A stretch of DNA of 64,000 bases from JAOTVV01 sp039591075 (GTDB taxonomy: Bacteria; Gemmatimonadota; Gemmatimonadetes; Gemmatimonadales; GWC2-71-9): the NCBI GenBank assembly GCA_039591075.1, contig JBDHEI010000001.1:1-64000 (forward strand), given 5' to 3'. The notes under the pieces are model-generated. The model made no database searches and had not been told where the DNA came from. It was given only the letters and a program-made list of their open reading frames with translations. Positions 8,382-14,789 of this stretch are shown here, in pieces. Both the position numbers and the translations under genes were made by a program. The first letter of the stretch is position 1; the number at the start of each line of letters is the position of its first letter.

Positions 8382-9475
8382 GCGGCCTCGAACAGGCTCA
8401 ATTGCGTGCTGTGCGGTGACTCGCCGGCGGCATGCTCCTGGCCACCGTCGATATCGGGGATACCGTAGTCACCGGCGAGGCGGTGGAACCGCCGGCGCAC
8501 TGCTCGACAGTATGCATCGGCAGCGTCCCAGCCATCGCGATAGGCCGCCAGGTACCGTGGTGCGAGCGTGGGGAAGTGGCGTCCCAAGATGGGGAGGAAT
8601 CGCTGCCGCACGCCCGGATAGAGTCGCAGGGGACTGGGATAGACGAACCGGGCACCCATGTCTCTGCCGGCGCGCAGCAGGGCGCGGATCTGGTCGACCG
8701 TGTCGGTGATCCCAGGCAGGATGGGTGCGACGATGAGCCCGGCGCGGACTCCTGCCGCGGAGAGTCTGGCCAACGCTCGCAACCGGACGTGCGGCATCGG
8801 CGATCGTGTCTCGAAGAGCCGCGTTATGTCCGGATCCATGCTGATCAACGAGACGTACACCGACAGGGTATGGCGTTGGGATACCTGCTTCAGTAGGCCG
8901 ATGTCGCGGCAAACGAGCGGGCTCTTCGTAATGATCCCGACCCGCAGCCCCGCCTCGCCCAGCAACCGTGCGAGCACTGCCCGGGTGATCTGGTACTGCC
9001 GCTCGGCAGGTTGATAGGGGTCGGTTGCCGTCCCGATCAGGATGCTCTGTGCTCCGTCACGAGCCGTGCGACGGCGCACACGCAGCAGGTCGCGCTCGAG
9101 GGCAGCGAGAACGCCCTCACGCGATTTGACGAGGATGCGGTGCTCAAAGGACTCCAATCCGATCGGTGCGCCGAGATCGGCGAACGCACTCGCGTCGATT
9201 GTGCCGGCATCCCGTGCCCGTTCCACTGCGTAGCAATGGCCAAACCGGGCGTAACAGTAGCTGCACCCGAACTCGCACCCGACATACGGATTGATGGACC
9301 AGAAGCCCATGCCGGTCGCTTCCGGATCGTTGATGACGGAGCGCACCGGCAGCTCGACGAACTTGGTACCACGCAGGCGGTCGGCGAGCACGGGAAGCAC
9401 GGTCCCGTGGTTCGTCGAGAATTGGTCCGTCGCGAAGAGAGACATTTCCCGCGGTTCCGGTCCGCGTCTCGACAC
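8378..9475 (-). CDS. SPL-like (Rv2578c-type) radical SAM protein with C-terminal beta-clamp motif
   Basis: The radical SAM signature C-x3-C-x2-C is seen in 'CEFGCSYCYAR', which binds the 4Fe-4S cluster that cleaves S-adenosylmethionine. 'NPYVGCEFGC', 'TDPYQPAERQYQITR', 'ITKSP' and 'SLISMDPDITRLFETR' are typical of the spore-photoproduct-lyase-like group of radical SAM proteins (Rv2578c type). The protein ends with 'QLSLFEAA', a textbook beta-clamp-binding pentapeptide QLSLF four residues from the C-terminus. I start at GTG 9475, which shares a base with the stop of the preceding small gene (TAGTG); ATG 9445 is an equally good start. First large gene of the imu-type operon, overlapping imuB by 4 bases. 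A role at damaged DNA with the replication clamp is inference. Confidence 0.85.
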   Translation of the reverse strand: MSRRGPEPREMSLFATDQFSTNHGTVLPVLADRLRGTKFVELPVRSVINDPEATGMGFWSINPYVGCEFGCSYCYARFGHCYAVERARDAGTIDASAFADLGAPIGLESFEHRILVKSREGVLAALERDLLRVRRRTARDGAQSILIGTATDPYQPAERQYQITRAVLARLLGEAGLRVGIITKSPLVCRDIGLLKQVSQRHTLSVYVSLISMDPDITRLFETRSPMPHVRLRALARLSAAGVRAGLIVAPILPGITDTVDQIRALLRAGRDMGARFVYPSPLRLYPGVRQRFLPILGRHFPTLAPRYLAAYRDGWDAADAYCRAVRRRFHRLAGDYGIPDIDGGQEHAAGESPHSTQLSLFEAA

Positions 9476-9666
9476 TAGCCGCACCGACCCCAGCCGCATG
9501 TCGGGCAGAATGCGCAGGTCGATGCATGGAAGAGCTGTTCCCCGCATTCAGGGCACGTGGTCCAGTCCGGTGTCGTTCCGCCCGGACGGAGCCGCTTTGT
9601 AAGTGCCTTCTCCGTAATGACTTGAGCGATAGCAGCGGAGCGCGTGTTCGGGATACGTTCGGGCAT
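9475..9666 (-). CDS. Zinc-ribbon microprotein at the head of the imu-type operon
   Basis: A 63-residue protein from the ATG at 9666. Its last 30 residues contain 'CPECGEQLFHASTCAFCPTC' and end 'GWGRCG', giving C-x2-C, C-x2-C-x2-C and a final Cys: a zinc-ribbon like those at the C-terminus of class II ribonucleotide reductases. The N-terminal half is basic (TEKALTKRLRPG). No Shine-Dalgarno sequence precedes the ATG; instead an 11-bp tandem repeat lies right there, so a leaderless message is possible. The LexA-like box falls in codons 3-7. Its stop overlaps the GTG of the radical SAM gene. Could be a DNA-binding accessory or regulator; function unknown. Confidence 0.5.
   Translation of the reverse strand: MPERIPNTRSAAIAQVITEKALTKRLRPGGTTPDWTTCPECGEQLFHASTCAFCPTCGWGRCG
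9646..9660. promoter_or_regulatory. LexA-like direct-repeat box GTTC-N7-GTTC
   Basis: GTTCGGGATACGTTC has two GTTC half-sites exactly 7 bases apart, the form of the alphaproteobacterial LexA operator. It sits at the head of the radical SAM-imuB-dnaE2 operon, a typical SOS target, just inside the start of the zinc-ribbon gene. By chance one or two such 8-base patterns would be expected in 64 kb on both strands, so position is the main support. Confidence 0.45.
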
Positions 9667-9687
9667 ATAAACCGAATATAAACCGAA
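9666..9687. repeat. Perfect tandem repeat TATAAACCGAA x2
   Basis: Two perfect 11-base copies (9666-9676 and 9677-9687) lie directly upstream of the zinc-ribbon ATG, in the 218-base space between this gene and the divergent Na/Pi cotransporter gene. The 11-base period puts both copies on the same face of the helix, as in a direct-repeat operator, and the A+T-rich TTTATA could also hold a -10 element for the minus-strand operon. No other function is visible. Confidence 0.5.
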
Positions 9688-9884
9688 ACTAATATCCTGC
9701 AAGCACTCCCGAAAACCCCTCTGATGATCCGGTATAGGTATGCCGGGACAGGCTGTCTTTGCGTAGCTGAACGCGAGGTTTTTCTTCCCACACGGTGGCT
9801 TGCCGCGCCATGTACCCGTGGCGAGATTGTGCCCGGTCTTAGGCAGGCTCTGTTCAACGCACCCGAACGACGGTCGGCTACGGT

Positions 9885-11060
9885 TTGAGCCCTACCGAAG
9901 CGTCCAACATCACCCGCGCGCGCTCTCTCGCCGCGCACCCTCTCGTGCGTGCCCTCGCGGTCGTCCTCCTTCTGTTCGTCTTCCTGCTCGGGGTCAACGG
10001 ACTGGGTGAGGGGTTCAAGTCGCTCGGTCGCGGCTTACTCGATTCGTTTTTTGCGGCCACCGAGAACCCGTTCATGGGTTTGATGGTAGGGCTGCTCGCC
10101 ACGACACTCGTCCAGAGCTCGTCGGTGACCACATCGCTGATCGTTGGGCTGGTGGCGGCGCCGGAGAATCCGCTGCCAATTGCCAACGCCGTCCCGATGA
10201 TCATGGGTGCGAACATCGGCACGACCGTCACGAATACGATCGTGGCGATGGGGCACATGGGGCGGAGAGAAGAGTTCCGGCGCGCCTTTTCGGTGGCGAC
10301 GTGTCACGACTTCTTCAACTACATCGCCGTCGTTCTGCTCCTTCCGCTGGAGATGCTCACGGGGTTCCTGCGGCGTGGGGCGACCGAACTCTCGTCGTTG
10401 TTGACGGGTTTCAGCGGCATGGAGAAGTACGACAGCCCGCTCAAGGGTCTGCTCAAGGCTATCCTGGGTCCGATTACGGATGGTCTCAACGCAGTCTTCC
10501 GGTCGGATCGTCTCGCGGCCGTGGCGCTCATCGTGTTGAGCATCATGCTGATCTTCACGGCGTTGATGCTCTTGGTGCGGCTGTTGCGAGAGGCGATGCA
10601 CAGTCGCGTCGAGGTCATCGTATCGCGCGGCCTGCACCGCTCAGCGCTGTATGCGATGCTGGTGGGTGTCTTCGTGACAGCCCTGGTCCAGTCGAGCTCC
10701 ATCACCACGTCCCTCCTCGTCCCGTTGGCAGGAGCCGGGCTGCTGACCCTGCATCAGGCGTTTCCCATCACGATCGGCGCCAACATCGGCACAACGATCA
10801 CGGCCCTGATGGCCGCGCTCGCGGTGACGGGTGAGCACGCGGAGGCGGGCATCATCATCGCGCTGGTGCACCTCCTCTTCAATGTCAGTGCGACGCTGAT
10901 CATCTTTCCCATCAGCGCTCTCCGAAACCTGCCGCTCCGGGCCGCCACGTGGCTGGCCCGGGTTGCGATCCGTTCGCGCGTCTGGGCGCTGCTGTATGTC
11001 GCCATGTTGTTTTATCTGCTGCCCGCGCTCTTCGCGGTCGTAAACCACTACCTGGGATAG
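9885..11060 (+). CDS. Na+/phosphate cotransporter, NptA-type (PF02690)
   Basis: A 391-residue inner-membrane protein with two inverted Na/Pi-cotransporter repeats, each with the signature QSSS: 'TTLVQSSSVTTSLIVG' near residue 75 and 'TALVQSSSITTSLLVP' near 267, each followed by 'GANIGTT'. About eight or nine membrane segments. It imports phosphate using the sodium gradient. Bacterial NptA proteins often carry a PhoU-like C-terminal domain; here that domain is a separate gene 14 bases downstream. The start is TTG at 9885, chosen because it gives a normal N-terminus ahead of the first membrane helix; no better ATG lies nearby. Confidence 0.9.
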   Translation: MSPTEASNITRARSLAAHPLVRALAVVLLLFVFLLGVNGLGEGFKSLGRGLLDSFFAATENPFMGLMVGLLATTLVQSSSVTTSLIVGLVAAPENPLPIANAVPMIMGANIGTTVTNTIVAMGHMGRREEFRRAFSVATCHDFFNYIAVVLLLPLEMLTGFLRRGATELSSLLTGFSGMEKYDSPLKGLLKAILGPITDGLNAVFRSDRLAAVALIVLSIMLIFTALMLLVRLLREAMHSRVEVIVSRGLHRSALYAMLVGVFVTALVQSSSITTSLLVPLAGAGLLTLHQAFPITIGANIGTTITALMAALAVTGEHAEAGIIIALVHLLFNVSATLIIFPISALRNLPLRAATWLARVAIRSRVWALLYVAMLFYLLPALFAVVNHYLG

Positions 11061-11074
11061 CTGCGGAGGCCGCC

Positions 11075-11767
11075 ATGCTTCGCGAACTGCTCAGCATCTT
11101 CCGCTCCAACGAGCCCTTGGCTGAAATGGGCCAGAACTTCGCAGCAATGCTGAGCCTGACACAGCAAATGACGATCCAGGCCGGAGAGGTCTTCTTCCGG
11201 ATGGATGCGACGCCGGAAGAACGAACCGCGCTCTTCAAGCGGGACGTGCAAGTCAACAAGCTCGAGCGGGCGATCCGCAAACAGGTGATCGCCCACCTCT
11301 CGATCAGCGGGAACAGGGCCTCGCTGCCCTATTGCCTCTTGCTCGTCAGTCTGGTGAAGGACGTGGAACGGATTGGCGACTACACAAAGAATCTCGCTGA
11401 GGCGCCCGAGTACTACGACGGAGCCCTGCCGGACGATGCCACCATCGCGGAGCTACGGGAGATCAGGTCGGGAGTGGAAGCGGCGTTTGCGGCCACCTCC
11501 GCGGTGTTCGAGGCATCCGATCGCGAGCGAGCACTCGTCTTGATTCGCCAAGGCCGCGACCTCACGCATCGCTGCGACCTGCTGGTCGAGCGGATTTCGC
11601 GCAGCGACTACCCGGCGAGCCTCACCACGGCTACGGTTCTGGGCGCCCGATACTACAAGCGCATTGCTGCGCACATCTTGAACGTGCTGTCGAGCGTCGT
11701 GATGCCCCTGCACAAGTTGGACTACTACGACGAGTCGGAACTCGAGGAGGACGACTCCCACACCTAG
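11075..11767 (+). CDS. PhoU-domain protein paired with the Na/Pi cotransporter
   Basis: A 230-residue, all-helical cytoplasmic protein with two PhoU-type helical bundles; 'LVSLVKDVERIGDYTKNLAE' carries the E-x-x-R-x-x-D metal-binding motif. PhoU proteins damp phosphate uptake and signalling by contacting the transporter. A good ribosome site (CGGAGG, 5 bases before the ATG) decides the start; 14 bases separate it from the transporter stop, so the two form an operon. It ends just before a convergent minus-strand gene. Confidence 0.85.
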   Translation: MLRELLSIFRSNEPLAEMGQNFAAMLSLTQQMTIQAGEVFFRMDATPEERTALFKRDVQVNKLERAIRKQVIAHLSISGNRASLPYCLLLVSLVKDVERIGDYTKNLAEAPEYYDGALPDDATIAELREIRSGVEAAFAATSAVFEASDRERALVLIRQGRDLTHRCDLLVERISRSDYPASLTTATVLGARYYKRIAAHILNVLSSVVMPLHKLDYYDESELEEDDSHT

Positions 11768-11773
11768 CCAGTC

Positions 11774-12448
11774 TCAGCGGGCGTCACCTTCTTCTTGCTT
11801 CTCGGTTCGGCTCAGGTCGATCATCTCCAGGCCACCCGGGTGCATCGTCACGGATACGTCGTCCGAGAGCGTGGTGATCTTACGGATGTGCTCTGCGATG
11901 CGCAGCGCCCCGCGCTGGATCGCCGTGGCGGACGCTTGCTGCTCCTTGTTGAGCTTCGGGTCGCTCACGAGCAGCTCGCTCTCCGTGACGACGGCGGTGA
12001 GCGCGTTGTTGATCTCGTGCCGGACCGCCACGGCGAGTTGGCCGATTGCCGCCGCGCGCTCCGCCTTGACCACGCGCCCGTAGTACTCGTGCAGTTGCTC
12101 GGACAGCCATCCGACACTGATCGAGAGACTACCGTACGCGATGTAGATGGGGACGGTGATGCGCCAATCGTCGGGTGTCAGATTGAACGCGATGATCATC
12201 TGGACGATGATGAACAGCAGCGTTCCGCCGATCAACGACGCCACCGCACCGCGAAGGCCATAGTGGAGTGACAGCAGAAACGCCGGCACCAGTGTGACCA
12301 ACCATACCAGCTCGTCGCTCAGTCCGGGATCCTCCGGCAGGGCAATCTGCACGAGGACCGGCATGAGGTAGGCTGCCACCGTATAAAGCCAGAATCTCGC
12401 TGACAGCGGCGGTCGGTGTGCAACCGGCATGAGACTGATTCGAGGCAC
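11774..12448 (-). CDS. Membrane protein with HisKA-like domain but no ATPase domain
   Basis: The 224-residue protein has about four N-terminal membrane helices (residues 15-115), then a dimerisation/H-box helix: 'AAIGQLAVAVRHEINNALTA', with the phospho-accepting His before Glu-Ile-Asn-Asn. It stops about 60 residues later ('LSRTEKQEEGDAR'), so the HATPase_c catalytic domain (N, G1, G2 boxes) is absent, and no such domain follows in the next gene. The GTG at 12448 is chosen because GGGAGG lies 5 bases upstream. It may be a phosphotransfer or regulatory partner for another kinase, or a shortened gene. There is no response regulator beside it. Confidence 0.6.
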   Translation of the reverse strand: MPRISLMPVAHRPPLSARFWLYTVAAYLMPVLVQIALPEDPGLSDELVWLVTLVPAFLLSLHYGLRGAVASLIGGTLLFIIVQMIIAFNLTPDDWRITVPIYIAYGSLSISVGWLSEQLHEYYGRVVKAERAAAIGQLAVAVRHEINNALTAVVTESELLVSDPKLNKEQQASATAIQRGALRIAEHIRKITTLSDDVSVTMHPGGLEMIDLSRTEKQEEGDAR

Positions 12449-12475
12449 GAACACCTCCCGTATTCTGTGCGTCCG

Positions 12476-14785
12476 TCAGTGTATCGAATGTCGCGAGCCG
12501 TGGCGTTTTTCGAAAGCGTCCGTCGAAAGCTCGCCTGTGGTGCCGTCCCCGACGAGAATTCCATCGAACTGAACATCGGCGGGCCCGGTGCGAGGTCGGC
12601 ACCGACTGCACCATGCTGCCAACGATACGGGCGAGCTTCCGTCGTCGAGAATCCGCTCTAATTCGCGTTCCATGCCTACCGATTGGCCCACTCCCAAGTG
12701 GTCCAGCACATCGTCGAGCGGCGTCAACAGGCGCAGATTGTGCTCGCGGCTGGCTGCGAGCCCTCGAGCGAGCACCCGTCGTCGTAAGCGACGCGTCGCC
12801 GAGTCCATCGGGCCGTGTCCCCACGCGGCCAGTCGATCCCGACACCTGTGCCACAGTGTGCGCAGGAGCGTCGCCGGTGGCGCTCGATGGCTGGGTGGGC
12901 TCGAGAACAGACGCCTGATAAGCACATAGATCTCGCGGACGTCATGGACGACCCGCGGCGGCCGGCCCGCGAGGACGACGAGCTGTGGAACGGAATGACC
13001 GTTCCATGTCCACCGAACGGCGGCCGCGAGCAGCGGTGGGCCGCAAACGACCGCAATGCGCCCCGCGTGGTCCGATCGTGACACTCCAGAGCGGTCAGAG
13101 CGCGCATGTTCTGCGCAGATCAGTGAGAGGTGCTCTCGGAGCTCCAATAGCGTGTTGAGCTTCCTGGCCATGCCCACTCGACTGGTCTCGGGGACGAGGA
13201 TCTCCATCTGGGTGACCGCCTTCATGGCGATCCGCCGCTCCATACGCAGTCTCCGCTCCAGTTGCACAGGTGGTCGGAACCAGAGGACGTGGGCGTTGCG
13301 GTGCGCCGATCCCAGGCGGGCGACACGACCCACACGCTGGGCCAGTCGCACCGGTGTCCAGGGTAGATCGTAATGCACCACGACGGCGGCATCTTGGAGA
13401 TCGAGTCCTTCGGAAACCAGGTCGGTGGCTATGAGCGTCGTCACGTCGCCCGCCGCTGGAGGATGTCGGGCGTGGCGAGCGTCTGGCGCGAAGCGATCGA
13501 GTGCGTCATCTACCGAGATCGGACCCGTGGCGATTCGCGCTCGTCCGGCGCCGACCACGGCGGTTCGACTCCATCCCCAACGAAACGCAAGATCGATTGC
13601 GGTGCTGACGGCCGCAGTGAACACGATCACACGAGGCTGGCTCTGTGAGTCAATCACTTGTGCCAGGCGCTGGGCCTTTGGATTCCGGTGCCCGCGTTTC
13701 GGCAGGAGCTTCAGCAGTTCGAGCAGGCGTGCTCGCTCGGCCATGAGTGCTGTTTCGAGATCGCGGTCGATTGCTGCCGGTGCGAGATACGGGATCTCGA
13801 GCTGGAGATCGTCTCCGGCCCCGAACAGCCGCCGGGAGGTACACCGCGAGAGCTGGATCCCCGACTGGGCTGCTGTCACCGCTCGGTCAGCGTAGGCCAG
13901 GTGGCGTCGGAGCGTGAGACGCAGTGCTTCTACGGATGACGCGAGCCGGTGAAGGAGATGGGCGCGAAGCAGCGGTGCCGATCCCGGTCCACTGAACCCG
14001 GCGAATCGGAGCCGATCGATACGCTCAAGGAGGGAGAGGAGTTGGGAGGCCGCTAGTGGAGGGAGGCTACCGAGGTCCAGATCGACCGGACGGGGCAGGC
14101 GCTGACCTGCAGATGGCAGCGACCGAGTTGTCCGCGCCACGGTAAGGACGGCGGTTCCCTCGGCAAGCATGACGTAGTCCCGACTGGCGATCGCCTGCTC
14201 GAGCGATCGTACGCCGACAGCGGCGAGACCATGATCGGGCAGAAAGAGCCGCAGGATGGCCACGAGATCGGCACCGCGGTTAACGACGGGCGTGGCAGTT
14301 ACCAGAAGGACATGAGCGGCCAACCCCCGGGCCAGTCGATCGTAGCGCCGCGTGCCCCGATTGCGGAAATGGTGTGCCTCGTCCACGATCACCAGGTCGG
14401 CGCTTGGGAGGTTCCGTCCGCGGCTCAACCCTTCGTGCGAGACGACGTCGATCTGGAGCCCGAGGCGCTGCGCGGTGCGACGCCACTGTGCCAAGAGTGC
14501 GGCCGGAACGACAGCGACGACCCGCTTGTACCGCGTGCCGACCGCCAAAGAGACATACGTCTTGCCGAGTCCGACCGCGTCTGCCAGGAGCGCACCGCCG
14601 TAGATCGGGAGTATGCCCACGATCCGCTGCGCAGCTGGTCGCTGGTGCGGCAGGAGCCAAGGCGGGGGAGTCCACGCATCGAGCTTTGGGCCGACGGTGG
14701 CCTCGGCGAGGCAGAGGGCAATCGCGCTCGCCCTGCATCGCTCCAGACCGTCCAGTTTCCACGCACCTGGCTCGCGCACGGCCAC
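12476..14785 (-). CDS. SNF2-type superfamily 2 helicase, partner of adenine methylase
   Basis: About 769 residues. Helicase motifs in order: Walker A in 'LLADAVGLGKTYVSLA', DEAH box in 'VIVDEAHHFRN', motif III 'LLVTATPV', and the C-terminal lobe with 'LIATDLVSEGLDLQDA' and 'LAQRVGRVARLGSAHRN' (motifs V and VI). The layout fits SNF2-like DNA translocases found with DNA methylases in restriction and phage-defence loci (for example DrmD of class 1 DISARM). The C-terminal 200 residues are Arg-rich and unassigned. I start at GTG 14785, four bases after the methylase stop; an ATG at 14893 would overlap the methylase by 104 bases. Together the two genes form a two-gene cassette with no other defence gene next to it. 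Confidence 0.8.
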   Translation of the reverse strand: MAVREPGAWKLDGLERCRASAIALCLAEATVGPKLDAWTPPPWLLPHQRPAAQRIVGILPIYGGALLADAVGLGKTYVSLAVGTRYKRVVAVVPAALLAQWRRTAQRLGLQIDVVSHEGLSRGRNLPSADLVIVDEAHHFRNRGTRRYDRLARGLAAHVLLVTATPVVNRGADLVAILRLFLPDHGLAAVGVRSLEQAIASRDYVMLAEGTAVLTVARTTRSLPSAGQRLPRPVDLDLGSLPPLAASQLLSLLERIDRLRFAGFSGPGSAPLLRAHLLHRLASSVEALRLTLRRHLAYADRAVTAAQSGIQLSRCTSRRLFGAGDDLQLEIPYLAPAAIDRDLETALMAERARLLELLKLLPKRGHRNPKAQRLAQVIDSQSQPRVIVFTAAVSTAIDLAFRWGWSRTAVVGAGRARIATGPISVDDALDRFAPDARHARHPPAAGDVTTLIATDLVSEGLDLQDAAVVVHYDLPWTPVRLAQRVGRVARLGSAHRNAHVLWFRPPVQLERRLRMERRIAMKAVTQMEILVPETSRVGMARKLNTLLELREHLSLICAEHARSDRSGVSRSDHAGRIAVVCGPPLLAAAVRWTWNGHSVPQLVVLAGRPPRVVHDVREIYVLIRRLFSSPPSHRAPPATLLRTLWHRCRDRLAAWGHGPMDSATRRLRRRVLARGLAASREHNLRLLTPLDDVLDHLGVGQSVGMERELERILDDGSSPVSLAAWCSRCRPRTGPADVQFDGILVGDGTTGELSTDAFEKRHGSRHSIH

Positions 14786-14789
14786 GAGA

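Noticed and set aside
9144..9938. 264-codon minus-strand frame across the radical SAM gene and the divergent promoter
   Set aside because: Arg/Ser-rich composition, overlaps two better genes and the 11-bp repeats; a high-GC shadow frame.
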